Source: Lanius collurio (lineage: Eukaryota > Chordata > Aves > Passeriformes > Laniidae). From it: 64,000 bases of DNA. The DNA lies in assembly GCA_020086605.1 (NCBI GenBank), contig JACBWW010000004.1, positions 11,733,911-11,797,910 of the forward strand, read 5' to 3'. Shown in pieces: positions 26,002 through 39,088 of this stretch (position 1 is the first letter of the stretch; each line of letters begins with the position of its first letter). The notes under the pieces are model-generated. The model was given only the letters and a program-made list of their open reading frames with translations. It did not search any database and had not been told where the DNA came from. The position numbers were made by a program, and so were the translations under genes.

Positions 26002-26026
26002 CCCTCCCTTTCTCCCCCTCCCTCCC
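26002..26026 (-). other. G-quadruplex motif on the minus strand
   Basis: The plus strand shows five C tracts of three or more bases (26002, 26006, 26014, 26020, 26024) with loops of one to five bases. The minus strand therefore meets the standard quadruplex rule with a tract to spare. It sits in a polypyrimidine stretch at the start of a GC-richer patch (26030-26480). Confidence 0.75.
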
Positions 26027-29000
26027 TCTCTGGAACCAAAGCACAGCCCCCATACCGTCACTCCACACCAGTGCTGCATCACCCACTTCAAAACTGCTGC
26101 TCCTGAATTACACCCACGCTACCACACAGCGTGTGCACCACAGCTCCAGGCTAGGATCCAAACCTGTGACGCCCTTTGAAAGAGCTGTGAGCTGCAGGGT
26201 GCTGAGGCCAGGTGCCACACTGTGTCTGTCAGGCTGTCTGTCCTCTGCCACGCTGCATCAGCACCTTCCCCGATGAGGGGCAGGAGGCAGTGCAAGAGCT
26301 GCCAGAGAACAGTACACTGGGATCCATGGCCCATCTGCACCTGATGGGGTGCTGGACGGGAACAGGCACACTGGCAAGTATGGGGACATCCCATCACCCC
26401 ACACCACCACCCAGAGCCAATCAGAGAAATTAAGCACGATCCTTCTGTGTCACTGCAGCCCTGATGGCCTCACGCGTGACTGAAGGGGACGTTTCTCTTC
26501 CAGGCATTCCAGATAGGATGACATAAAATAGACTGGGGCTGTGGACATGGAAACAGAGAGGCAAAGCTTAAGGCATAAACACAAAGCAAATCAAACTGTG
26601 GCAGCTGTGTACAAAATGGGCCAGCTCTGCATTCGAAGGCGTGAGAAAGGAGCAAGCAGGCAGTGCTCAGAAAGATAGGCTTGTGAGATGTGACAACTTT
26701 AGCCTTAATTCATCGTGGGGTAAATTTGCCAGAAGTAGGGCTAGGCCTCGGGGTCTTAAGGGCTCTGCATTGATTCACGTTTGGGCAGGCTTTGTACCAG
26801 GCTTTTTGTTTAACTGGGATGTTCTTTCCCTGTTTTTTGACAAGACTCATGGAGTAGTAGAAGTAAGACAAACAGCCTGGCAACTGTGGTTTGTTTTCAG
26901 CAGTCTTAGGAAGTACTGTGTCTATTAAACTTGCTGGCTCTAAATTTGGGACATATTTGCCCTTATTTGTTGTTGACACCAAAGTTCATGCCAACCAGCT
27001 GTCTTGTCAGACTATTCAGGGAGCACCCTCAGCAATGGGAGACATGCAGGGCCAAACAAACATGTTTGCAGGGTTTGGATTAGAGCTCCTGCTGGTACAC
27101 ACCACCACAGCCCAACAGCAGATGTTTTAGGACCGTATGACTTGAAGCAACTGAATTACTGAATCCAGTCATGATTGCAGACTTCATGTAACACTTGTTT
27201 AATCCAGAAGGGTCCAGACAGCATCTACTCTACACCAAGCAGTTCCCAGCACTATATCAGCCACCCTCTGACAGTACTTGCCAAGAATTGTGTGTCAATT
27301 TTAACCATTTTTGGTACCTGCTGAGTGCCAGATTTAAGGAACTTTCCACTTTGACAAATTAACACTTCTCTTCTGTCCAATTTTCCCTTAACTCATATAA
27401 CCTTCAAATCTGCCTTCCTGTTGTTGTCAACCCAAAAGAATACCGTTGGAAATAGTCTTGATTTAAACTGAGGCTGTAAGCATTTTAAATTTTAATTAGT
27501 TACTCACCACGTGAATGGGAGGATCTCCAGATTTGGGGTAACTGCTCTGCAAATGTGTACAGATCCATCAGCTTTCTACCTGTGAAGTGATAGCAAAGGA
27601 TGGAATCAGATAAAGTGGGTGGAATACAAAGCTTTTAGCTCTGGTGGATACATAAGCTGTTCATGGAATTCTAGGCAACAAAACACCACCAAATTATAAC
27701 GCAAACTGTCAAGTTTCACCTAATACCATCTGCATCGAATCAGAAAAATTGTGTTTGACTGAACCTTTATGAAAGGAGTTTAGTAGTCATTTGACAAACA
27801 CAGAGGTGAATTAGAATTTCATTCAAAAATAATTCTTACTGTTAAAAAGCTAATTAATTTTAGTTTCTCTTTTAAATTTTTCTGGTCAGCTTCAGCTTAC
27901 AACTATTGTTTCTTACTATACTTCCACTAAACTAAAGAGTTCTTTAATACCTGGTATTTTCTCACTATGAAGTTATTCACACCATAATCAGGACACTTCT
28001 CAATTTTCTTTTTGATAAGCATTACAGGTTAAGCATTACGAGTTTTTTAATAGAAAGTATTATATCAAATTATAATCCTATTTGTCTCAAAATCTTTTTG
28101 GAACTCTTTTCTGCAACTTCATAATTTTTTCAATATTCTTTTGAAAATGTGGATGCTCAAGCATTATCCAGCAGCCCACTTGAAGTATCATCAATGGCAT
28201 TTGCAAAGTAAAAAACTGCACTTTATTATTCCTCTCTCTACTAATCCAAGGATCACATTTAGACCTCCTTTTATATTAACGTCTGTTATCTAATGAGTTG
28301 CCAAGACAATTCTTTATGGAGTTTTATCTATAAATTGTCAACATATACTGATTTAAATTGATAGCTAAGTGACATACACCATTTGGCATCTCCAGCTCCC
28401 GAAAGTCCAGTAGTCAGTTCAAGGGCTCATTTTTCCATCCATATGTCTGTAACATCCAGAAATACAATTGTACATGCCTGTCTGTCCTCTCTCAGGTCAT
28501 CCAGTCCGTTTTCACCACTATGCCCCAGAACGTTCTGGCTCTCTGTTTTCCAAATCTGTACATACAATCTGTAGTGCTAATGCAGCTTTTCAGTTTGCAT
28601 GGTTCTGGCATTACACGCAGTCTCTGTGATTCAGCCAAGATTTCCAGAGAGGATGCTGTAGGCTGCCCATACACAGACGGTGGGGTAATCCTCTGAGCCC
28701 AGGAGGACATGGTGAGGAGGGAAGGAGACACCCTTCAGACAGAAAAACACTGAGGGAATTGGACAGAGGGCAAAAATGTGTAGCAGCAGCAGCAGCCAAA
28801 TTGGGCAGGGGACAGGCAGACAGGGAGGATTTGCTGTGCTGGTTGTCTTTTTTCCCCATCATCAGCCTCCGTTCTTCATCTTGTCACTTACTGTATTACC
28901 TTTTCTTCCACCCTACACTTTCCCCTACAATATTCTTTCTCCTGCTGCCTTTTATTCCCAGTTGACTCATTCTGACTTACACTCACCCTCCCCTGCCAAA

Positions 29001-29404
29001 GCTCTTCATGGAAACAGCATTCTTCCTGCTGCTTTCACACACCTCTTTTGGGTCCTCTGTGTCACCCCCTTGTCCCTTGTCCTCCTCCTTCATGATATTA
29101 GAATGTTTCTGGGGGAGGGGCTACTTGGATCTGTGTTCACCTAGTCCCTTGTTCAACTGGGCCCCTGCACTTGCTAATTTTATTTTAGCTGCTCTCCTAA
29201 TAAATGTGACTAATCGCAATAGCACTGTGATGTCTAGTAGGAGAGACTGATGAAATAATTGTGTAGTGGGGATGAAACAGCCAGGCTGATGGTGAAGCAG
29301 AGCAGGCATTAGCTGTACCAACCTTACATAACATTGCAGGCTGAGTGAGAAGCACCCAGAAGGAACTCACTTCTTATCTCACCCCTTCCTCCCCCTTTAT
29401 TATG
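26027..29404. other. Non-coding stretch, no gene seen
   Basis: A GC-richer patch covers 26030-26480 and contains overlapping frames on both strands, none recognised. From 27150 to 28380 the sequence is strongly AT-rich with no feature. A short CAG run lies near 28783-28795. The part at 29140-29345 is unique, AT-rich and reads like conserved non-coding DNA. Confidence 0.5.
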
Positions 29405-29447
29405 AAAAAGGAAAAAAAAAAAAAAAGGAAGAAAAAAAGAAAAAAAA
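29405..29447. repeat. A-rich purine tract
   Basis: Runs of A up to 15 long are broken only by single or paired G. The translated KKKRKKK string in the plus frame at 29345-29560 comes from this tract and should not be taken for a nuclear localisation signal. Confidence 0.9.
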
Positions 29448-29824
29448 TAGTTATATTTCCTTTACTGCTGCTGCATGCCTGGGTGCAGGTCCCTGGGCTC
29501 ACAGTGGGGAGGCAGGGACAGCTGTCACTCTGCGCCAGTCAGGACTCGCTCCAGCTCTGATCCCACATGGTTTGCTGGGCACAGAGTCAGGTGTCACTGT
29601 TAAAAAATGATTCTCTGCCTTCTGATTCATGATGGCTTTTTTTCCATCTTGCAGTGGATGTGAAATATAATTTGAGTTTCAATATATAGCTGGGGGGGCT
29701 TTCTTCTCTTTTTAATTAGTTATGACCTTTGCCTGTACTGATGCTTCTGTCACTTTAGATGGCTGGTATCTGCTAACCACCTTTCTTAAAGATTACAAAA
29801 GACCTGTGAAAATGAGAATGGGGA

Positions 29825-29897
29825 GATGGATGGATGGATGGATGGATGGATGGATGGATGGATGGATGGATGGATGGATGGATGGATGGATGGATGG
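29825..29897. repeat. (ATGG)n tetranucleotide microsatellite
   Basis: About 18 uninterrupted GATG/ATGG units cover 73 bases. The plus frame at 29722-30072 runs through it as repeated MDGW, which is a product of the repeat and not a gene. Its length and purity make it a likely variable locus. Confidence 0.97.
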
Positions 29898-30222
29898 GGG
29901 ATGCCTCTATTACAAAGAACGAGCACAGAAAGCTTGGATTAGGGGAACAGCTGGTGCGGATTCAATAATCAACTGCTCTGAAAGAAAATCCTATTTTTTC
30001 TCATCTCATGGCATTAGAGAACAGGATACCAGAGCTGCCAACCTTACAATTGAAATCGCCCACACAGAATAGCAAATTCCCCTTGGCTTGCATTTAAATG
30101 CTCCTGGCTCAATTATAACTCCATACAGTCTGTAATACATACATGTGGTCTGCATATTATCCTGTGAACAGAGCACTGCACTGCTTCTCTCAGCATGTCT
30201 CTGCCTTCATTTTAACACCAAA
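29898..30222. other. Unique non-coding stretch
   Basis: No gene or recognised repeat is seen between the tetranucleotide array and the G-rich motif. Open frames here are extensions from the array or chance. Confidence 0.5.
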
Positions 30223-30239
30223 GGGAGGGACGGGGTGGG
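30223..30239 (+). other. G-quadruplex motif
   Basis: Four G tracts (GGG, GGG, GGGG, GGG) are joined by loops of one, two and one bases. Short loops predict a stable quadruplex. It continues into a purine-rich strand to about 30262. No promoter or CpG island surrounds it. Confidence 0.85.
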
Positions 30240-32350
30240 AGGAGAGAAAGGAGGACAGAGAGCTTATTGAGTTTACAGCTGCTGCTGAGAATATTGGTTT
30301 GATTTTCACTGCTGGTCAGGATTCATTTCCACAACAGGCAGCAGATTGGGGTGGTGAGTGTTGGTTTAGCAGACTTAGGAGGTCATTCTTTGGGACAGCC
30401 CTGTGGGAGCAGCACTCCCCTCCAAGGAGCCAGCTGGCAGCTGGGAGCCATCCTGGTGAGTTGTGGCATGAGGAAGGGCTTTGACACCTTCAGCTCTCAG
30501 TATCCAGAGGGGAACAGCGGAGCCAGCACAGGTGTCTCCATAGGAAAAATGAGGGGGCTTGCTGGCTGTTGATTTTCCCAGGTATTTTGGTGATGCTAAA
30601 CACGGCAGGGTTACCAAGACTTTCCCTGACCTTACTGGCAGCGGCAGTAGCTACAATGCAGTCTCCCTTCCCTTCATCCAAGGTCAGTAGCCACCCCCGG
30701 GAGGCCAACATAAAGCCCCTCACTTTGTTTCTGCATCACCTGAGCCCTCTCCTCAAGCTGCACACCTGCCCAGATGCCAGGGGTTCAGCTGTGATCTGAG
30801 AGCAGACAACCACCTGACCATGATGGTGACAAATGGGACAGCAAACAGCTGCCCGGTGGGGCCATTTTTCCTTTCATTCTGCCAGATGTGAATAAGAGGT
30901 TAACAGCTCAATACATCACACTTGATCCCATCAGCCAGCCTCTTGTCTTTTCAGAAAAGTAGGGGAAATATATCGGTTTTAATACCCTCTTTATTTTGAA
31001 AGATCAGGATAAAAACAGTGACCAGAACTCTTGTTATCACATAGTTTCAATCTGTAACAGGATACTGAATATTCAAAGGGAGAGAACCCAAAAACTTAGG
31101 CTTCAGGTTTGCAGCCAACCCTATTAACAGCCACATCATGTTCTTGTTTATTCTGTGGCCTTTTTTTTAAGGGAAAACACAGCTCATCCCTGCTGCCCCA
31201 AATGCAAGGAGAAGACTGGAAGGGGCTGCATGAAAATGTGTCAGCCTGGGTCCCTCCTGTGCTTCTTGCAGAAAGGAAAGGAAGATATTAATGCAGATGA
31301 TTTTGTTACATAAATACATGTTGTATCAGGGCCATTTTTAGCGTTTGTGGGGGTGTGAAGAACTTCTTCAAGCTGCGTATCTATTTCATAGGATTCAGCT
31401 GAACTGAGGAAAAGGACAGAGAGTTTTAAGGTAAACTATCAAGATACATTTATTTAAGCCCACACAATTCTGTACAGAGCTCCACATGACAGAAACAATA
31501 TTTCACGAGCATGTCTCTGGCCTCAGTAGTGCTTTTTAATGCTTTGTAGCTCAAAAACCTCTTAATATAATTGGATAAAATTAAGGACAAATTTGTCATC
31601 AAATTTCAAATATTGTGTCTGCCATTTATCTTCCGAGAGTTTCAGTTTCTTTAAATTCCAAAGGGCCACAACACTTAATTAAAATGAAATTTTAAAATCC
31701 AGAAATCTATTTTTTAATTTAATCTCAAAGTAATTTAAACTTCAAACATAATTTTCTTGTCAGGAAGGAGCCCATTTTTGAACAAAAAATAAAATCTGGG
31801 AGTAATTTCACAAATCAAGTTCGTAAAATACAGAACTTCTCTTGATTTCTGAGCAGTTTTCTGTCATCCCTTCCACTTCAGCTCCATGTACCATTCATTC
31901 CTGAGGGGTGCTCACTTCACCCTTCCTGATGAGTTCATCCCTACAGAAGGTAGAGAGTGAACTGTGGCCCTCAGCAGAACTGTGCCAGCTAGGAACATCT
32001 TACACCCAGCCTAAAAATGGGCCCAGGTTTAGCTGTGGGTGTAGGCTCAGGGTGGCTGGGGCTGGCATGGGCAAAACCAGATTTTTCCCTCCTTCCATAC
32101 TGCAAGTGTCCAGCTACCAAAGCAGCAAGTAGATCCTCTGAGGGGTTTTGGCTGCAAATGTTTCCAAAAAGCATTTTCTCACATTATCTCAGTGGCCATC
32201 TGAGAGCATTTTCCTTCTGGAACGCAGTTCTAGGGGACTGTGTTTTCCTTACAGGAAGGCATTGCCAAAGGGAAGTTTTCATGGGATTAACTAGTGCTAC
32301 ATTTTTTGTTTCTCATGCTCCAAAAGGATCTAGTTGTTTTTGAAAGGCTG
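30240..32350. other. Non-coding stretch, no gene seen
   Basis: Frames on both strands at 30351-30799 overlap and match nothing known. From about 31430 to 31830 the sequence is strongly AT-rich. No RNA gene or LINE/SINE match is seen. Confidence 0.5.
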
Positions 32351-32390
32351 GTTTGTTTTGTTTTTTGTTTGTTTGTTTGTTTGTTTGTTT
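32351..32390. repeat. (TTTG)n microsatellite
   Basis: TTTG units run with one early interruption; the pure part is 32367-32390. Repeats of this unit are common at the A-rich or T-rich ends of retroposons, but no element is recognisable next to it. Confidence 0.92.
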
Positions 32391-35300
32391 TCTAAAAGGG
32401 ACATAAAAAGCTAACATTTATAAATCATCTGACCTTGGTAATCTGGTTAATTTCCACACAATGCCTACACTCCATGTTTCTCCAAGCTCACCATGCAATC
32501 CACGTGGCTGATCCCAGCTGGGCCACAAGGTGCTCAAAAGTAACATGAAGGGAAGAAGGTTTAGGAGAAGAAAGATTACTTAAATAAGTCTAGTTTAATA
32601 TATTGCACATCCATGCCAGCCTTGATCCAGACTATTTAAAAAACATGGTAAAGAATGACAGGTTTATTTAATAAAATTAGGCAGAGAGAGGAGTCCATAT
32701 TTTGGGCACTTTACCATTTTAGAACTCAACTTTTCTGCCACCTGTGAATTACTGCTCTAAAAGATTAATTTAAAGCCACCCTCTGAACTGGTGGTTTAAG
32801 TGGAAAAGAAGTCTTGAATTAATTTCACTGGTTGCAATAGTTGTTTTTGGTGATATAATGACAAGGAAGACTCAAACCCCCACTGGGCCCCCATATTTAC
32901 TCCTCAATGCTCCATTCGCTCATTCTGTTGATGACTTTATCTCAGATTTATTTTGAAGACACTAAACTCCAGATGAAAATCTATTCTGCTGGGAAGGGAA
33001 GAAAGGTTTAACGTTATTGCTCAGCATTCATCAAAGGAGACATGATAAATGCAATACATCATAATGATAAGGGTTTCTGGGTGACCCCTTGGACTCTAAA
33101 GCACAACTTTGGTAACAGTGTAGGAGGAGATTTGGGAATTCAGAAAGACTTCAGAGAGGTCGTATTCTGTGGGGAGCAATAAAACGGCTAAAACTGTCCT
33201 TTACACAGGCTGACTACCCAAAGCCATGGCTTTTCTTTCTGGAGCAGGAAATAAAAATATTTGTGATATACATTGTGAGCAGAGTAAAATTCATTTGCAG
33301 TAATAATGCATTCAACATGAAAGAAATAAAACAACAGAAGTCTCATCATTTAAGAACACTTGAATCTGGTTCAAAACGAGATACACACTGGAAAGAGGCA
33401 TCCAGTACCAGCTACAAGGACAGCTGAATGGAGAAAATAATACAGAGACAGAAACCTTTTGTTTCCATTAGAAACATAGAGTATCTCCAAAATGTTTGTT
33501 TACTGTAACTGCTTGCCACACAAATAATACCACAAAAGCACTTTTCAGTGTGTGACAGCTGAGACTTAGGAGAAGTTGCAAAAGCCAGACTTCACAAAAG
33601 GAGTCACTGGGGCAAGTAGGTTAAAAATTAACAAGACCTCTAAACAATAAAACAGATTAAATCATCCCCTTAGACTGACACTCTGCATTACAAAAGAGAA
33701 AGTAAGGAAAATATAGAATGGAAGGAACATGCAGTTCAATGTCTTCAGCATGTGGCTAGGAAACAGGAGGAGAGCAACCTGGGATTTTGGGAAGATTTCA
33801 CTGAATTGGGTGTCTGTAGCAGCAGTCCCAGCTTAGACACAGTGCCCCTGAGACTGCTGGGAGCCACCACTGTGGTATCACCAGTGCACCAGGCTCCTCA
33901 CCAGAGTATCCTTCTGCCGTCACAGCAGTAGAGGACCTTCTGAAAGGTAAATCAACACAGCTAAAATCTGTATATAACTAGCTGTATTTGTACATTTCTG
34001 TTCTTTTCCACCTAAGGGGCTTAAGATAGGGCCTTTGAAGCTCTTGTACCCCTCTCTAAGTAAGGAAGAGAAGTAGGATACTTCAGGAGGTGGCTTTGCC
34101 TTTGTTTCCAAGGGGCAGTTTTTGCTGCTAGCTAAAGCAATGTAATCTTCACCTCTTCTCCCCACTCATGTCAGCACAGGTAAGTAATTGACAGTGGAGC
34201 ACTGTTGTGAACTGGATTAAAAGAAAACTCAAAAACCTCCAACCAGCTAACTAACACACCAACCAAATAAACCACACAGAAATTAGGCAAGCCTACAGTT
34301 TGGTGGATGAAACAAGTAGTGATCTGATAATGAGACCATTTGTTCTCCAGAGACATGTTCATCCTGATGGGTTTAAGAATACAGAATCAAATTAAGAATA
34401 CAGATGGGTACAACAGGTACTGTACACATTCCACAGGGCCTTTCCTCAGGGAATATGAAAGTTTGAATGATTGCATGAATAGTTACAAAAAAGAAACACT
34501 AAGTACAGGTAAATCCCAAATTCATAGTAAATTTATGAGAAGTGGAATGACCTTTACTCATCTTCCTTTATCTCTTGTCCTTACAAGGAGAGAGAAAATA
34601 AAGTTGATTTTACTATGTTATGTTAGCTCTTTTTCAAGAGACACAGTGGACTGTATTTTGTTCCTGTAAAGCTACTGCCAGAAAAGGTTATATTTGTACT
34701 AATATGCTGCTTTGTTCCCAGCACTGTACAAGAAGTTACATTATAAGGACACAGACACAGTATTTATTCAATCACTGTAATACATTATATTCCTACTCAG
34801 TGATATTTCAATATACTCACACAGGAGTTTAGAACCGAAAGTTTCCTTAGATAAATATCTTCCTCTTTCTTTCCTCATGTAACTGGAGCAGTACCCTAAG
34901 CGATAATATATACGTTTATGTATAAGCATGTATTATGCTGTTTTGCTAGTGCTGTACATGCTTGTATGCACACATCTTTGCCTGCTCAAACAGGACCTGC
35001 AGCCTAGCTGTATTTGTTACATCTTTCTAATTCTATTTGATAAATTCTCCCTTTAAAATCTTTCCTCTATAACATGAAAAGTCAATGCCCTAATTTTAAG
35101 TCGCCCTTTGAAAGCAAGCCAGTATTCAGATGGATATTGACTCCAGGCCTGCTGGTTGTTCTACAGCAGTGTTTGGAAGGCTGCTGTTCAAATGAATGTG
35201 TTAACATTTGATACACACACTAAGAAAATCAATAGCACTATTTTTAAAAAAGCATGCAGCTTTACTAAGTACACTGTCACTACCCCATTGTGCAAAATTT

Positions 35301-36339
35301 ACTAGAAACCTCCCTATATGACTAAATTGCTGCATCTGGTTCATTTCTCTACTTGCCTGCCAGAATGCATATTACCAGACTTCAAGGACATCCAAAGTCA
35401 GCCTCTGAAGCAGAAAAAATATGGTTATTTAAGTTTGAAGTGTATGTGGCAGCCAGTACCTGAAACTGTCATGCAAGTGTTCATTTTTCCTCATTTCTAC
35501 CCTGCTGTTTGCACATAAGACACCTAGGGGACCCAACAGTTTTCACATCAGAAATTCCTGCTTCTGTGGTTTCTGAATGAATTGGGTAACTATGGGCAGA
35601 GAATAAAATGCTTTTATAATCACTGTTGAATAAATTAATCTCTGCTCTTTAGCTCCTTGTCTTCACTGGGCAAATGCATTGCAAAGTTCTTGAATTTTAG
35701 CCTTAGATCTGCTCCAGGCCATCTAAGTCACCCTGTTTTCCAAACAGCTACTGAATCTTCCAGTCCATGTGAGTGAACGGGCTAAAAACCTGTAAGGGAA
35801 AGGAATATGTGTAAGAAGCAAACCCAGATGAAATCCAAATGCAGTATATATTCAAGCACTTCTTGTCACACTGACTGAATTCTAGATCTGGAAATGTGTC
35901 TTCTCCTTAAGGAACTGATCCAATGCTATAGTATGTAGGCTTGAACCAGGGACCAAATACAACACCAAAGAAGTCAACAGTTAAGGCAAGATAGAAGATC
36001 AAATAGGTAAAAATCTAATAATACATTAAAATATATCTTCAGTCTCTGAAAAGTTGCAAAATTTAGGAGTACAAAACTATGTGAATCAATCAAAACTAAT
36101 TATTTCCATCATTTTACTCTTCAGGGCTAATTAATTACTAAAACATGGCACCAACCTCATCAGATGGAATAGAGATTTCTTCATATGCATTTGTATATGC
36201 CTGTAGCAGACATAGGTTAGCTGAGAAAGGTCACCAAGCAGCTTCACTAGAGGAAAAATTTAGATTTTTCATGTGGTCCACATGTGCCAAAAGATGAGCT
36301 GATGACCTTGCTCAAGAAAGCATTGGCTGGAACTCAGGA
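32391..36339. other. Non-coding AT-rich stretch, no gene seen
   Basis: No coding, RNA or repeat feature is supported in about 3.9 kb. The longest frame (34340-34669, plus, 109 codons) has no recognisable domain. Composition is uniformly AT-rich. Confidence 0.55.
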
Positions 36340-36403
36340 AAAAAAAGGAGGGTTTATGACTTAGGTCTTTCCCGACTTAAATGATTCTATGAGTCTATGA
36401 TTT
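36340..36403 (+). mobile_element. CR1 3'-end fragment
   Basis: A short tail reads TTAGGTCTTTCCCGACTTAA then ATGATTCTATGAGTCTATGA. This is the 3' terminus of a CR1 of the type with 'GGTCTTTTCC' rather than 'GGTCCCTTCC' before the octamer repeats. Only the last 60 bases or so remain; the left edge is uncertain. Confidence 0.78.
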
Positions 36404-38773
36404 TAAGTGAAAAATGTTTATTTTTTATTCTAGTTTGAGCAAGCAATGATCATGATAGAAAATATATTACTTGTTTTTTAAAAAAATTACCATATATAAT
36501 TTCAACACTAGGGCTTCAAAAGAAAACATAATACTGAAATGTTCATATAACATATGGTATCCCTCTAAAGTCCTGTAGAACTGATACAGAAAAGATAGAA
36601 TATTCTTAGCAGAAATTCAGAGGATATTCACTAAATGGAATGTTTGGTAATTCAAAGAATATTTTTCCCCACAATGAATAATTAGACAGGGAAACTCATT
36701 GTCACAGACTGTTATCTATGTGGAAAATGGAATCAAAAGTGCAGATTCGAAGGAAGAATAGGCACTTTAATGGGTTAAAAGTACATCATAAGCACAAACT
36801 CAAATATAAATTGTGTTCCATGCAGTATTTCACCATGGGGGATTAGGAATAATATTTTCTAGGTAGTAGATTACTACTGTTGCCCTTCTGTGCTTCTTCT
36901 TGCTTTGTCCTCCTAGATGCCTGGTGGGTGTCCTTGCCAGAAAAAATACAAGGCTATCTAGGTCACAACACAAATTCATTGCAGCAGCTCTACCTCTTCA
37001 AAACATTACTCTTCCTTTTGAGAAAGGGATAAAAGACAGCACAGAAAGCTTTAACAAGTGGTTCTTGCTTCTCTTACAAGAGCAGCAAGAGGCTTTGGGC
37101 TATGCTGTTCTGCAGGCCGCCCACAACACCACAGAAACAAGCATGGCACGTGAGCAAGTGTGGCCACAGGTGGACCAGTGCCTGTGGCACAGACCTGCAC
37201 ACAACCTGGTGCAGCCAGCACAGCCAGCAGGCACAGCCTTCAGCCTTGTGGGCATCTCAAACTGCACCTGTGTGAAAGCCTGGGCTGAAATCTCCTGCCT
37301 TGCTACCAGTGGTAGTGAGCTTAAAGCTATGATGGCAATGCCCAGTGCTGCAGCAGTGAGCTGTGGCATGCTGTGATCCTACCTATCTAAATGTCATTAC
37401 CTTCACTTTCAAAAGACACCTAGGATAAGAAAGGAAATTAACCAAATTACCCAATTTATCTGTATATTAGGAATTGATCCCAGTGTTCTTGGGCCCCAAT
37501 GGACTGCTTTAACTCCACATTCCCTCCTACAGAGACATTATAATATTAGACTAAAGTAGCCTCTATGCATTTATAAATGTCTTATACTGGGAATGCAGAG
37601 AGGAAAAAGACTATTCTGCCCTTCACACATAAGCAGTATCATGTAAACAGGAAAGAGTGGGAAGGCAATCTCCGCTACAGGCCTTTCTAATGAAACTGTA
37701 CTTGTGAAACTAGAATCCAATAAGGAATAGGCAGGAGAGCACAGGAAACCATCTATAGATCCATGGCTCATTCTGAACCCACATTATTCAAACTAAGACA
37801 GTAACTTTGTGAAAGAAGTCCAGAGGCTGGTGACTGGAAAAGCACCCCACGCTGTTGTCAGGTGAGCAATGGTCAATGAAGTGAGAGGAAGCCTGTGGAG
37901 GCAGAGCATCCATTAATGCGATGGCTGGGTGGAGCAGCAATGAGGTCTGCAGAGAAATATATCTGTAGTTCACTGAGCTACAACAAACTCAGCTCACTGT
38001 ACTACCACAAATATTTGCTGAATTCTTCCCCTCATTCTTCTGTCTCATATTATTTAATCAGCCTCACTAAGTAAAGTCCTTCACCAAAAGGTTAGAATAG
38101 TACAGATTGTTCTATGGGCAAGGGATCTCATATGGGTATCTAGCACACAGATATTAGGTTAGCTTCTGGGCAGGTATTCATCAGGCCTAACCTGATAGAA
38201 TACCAGCTGTTTTTTCTCTTCAGCTGACATGCCTTTCCACATATAAGTGATATAAATGCCCACGTTTCTGCCAGATCAGTAGGTAGTGTCACTTAGCACC
38301 CAGAACATGGGCTCTGCTGACTCTTTGAGCTCCTTCTGCTCCTGAGGCAGTTCATTCAATCATGATTCATTTTAAGTAGATGATTTCCACCATGCTGGAC
38401 AATTTCTTGGTTTTTTATTACATAATCCCTCCAACTACAGGGGATATTTTGACACTGTGCAAAATTTCGTTATGTGCATGGATACGTCCTGCAGGTTGTA
38501 ACTATCTCTCTGGATTTATGATAATCAAGGATGTTCCAGAAAGGAAAGAACTTCATTATTTATAGTCTCAGATTTTTATGAGAAGTACATTACTGCTGAT
38601 AAGTGTTTCTCTAAGATCTGCTACTTCACCCATAGCTGCAAGAGGACTAATAATACTGGAAGGCATTAATCTATCTTACTCAAAATCATTCTGATTAAAG
38701 CACTAAGAAAATTTCCTTCAGGCTCAGTTAAGACCCTTTGTAGAGTGAAATACCTAATAAACTCTACCTAAAG
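36404..38773. other. Non-coding stretch, no gene seen
   Basis: A 158-codon plus frame at 36900-37376 is open on the opposite strand too (37100-37369) and lies in a locally GC-richer patch; I recognise no domain. The remainder is AT-rich with no feature. Confidence 0.5.
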
Positions 38774-39088
38774 GAGGCCTACAAGAAAGATGGAGAGAGC
38801 CTTTTTACAAATCCATGTCATGATGGGACAAGGAGGAATGGTTTTAAAACAAAAGAGGAGAGTTTTAGATTGGATGTTAGGAGGAAATTCTTTACTGTGA
38901 GGGTGGTGAAACTTGAACAGATTGCCCAGAGAAGCTGTGGATGCCACATCCCTGGAAGTGTTCAAGGTCAAGCTGGCTGGGGCTCTAAGCAACTTGGTCT
39001 AGTGGATGATGTCCTTACCCACGGAAGGTGCGTTGGAACTAGATGACATTTAAGGTCCCTTTCAACCCAAACCATTCCATAATGCTGT
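38774..39088 (+). mobile_element. CR1 3'-end fragment
   Basis: About 315 bases of CR1 3' sequence are present: GGCCTACAAGAAAGATGGAG, TTAGGAGGAAATTCTTTACT, GAGGGTGGTGAAAC, CAGAGAAGCTGTGGATGCC, then AACTAGATGACATTTAAGG and TTTCAACCCAAACCATTCC. The copy is closer to the familiar bird consensus than the other tails here, suggesting a younger insertion. It is 5'-truncated within the extreme end of ORF2 or the 3' UTR and carries no coding capacity. Confidence 0.95.

Noticed and set aside
29722..30072. Frame with repeated MDGW peptide
   Set aside because: The peptide repeat is only the ATGG microsatellite translated.
36900..37376. 158-codon plus-strand open frame
   Set aside because: It has an 89-codon open frame on the opposite strand, lies in locally GC-richer DNA where stops are rarer, and resembles no family.
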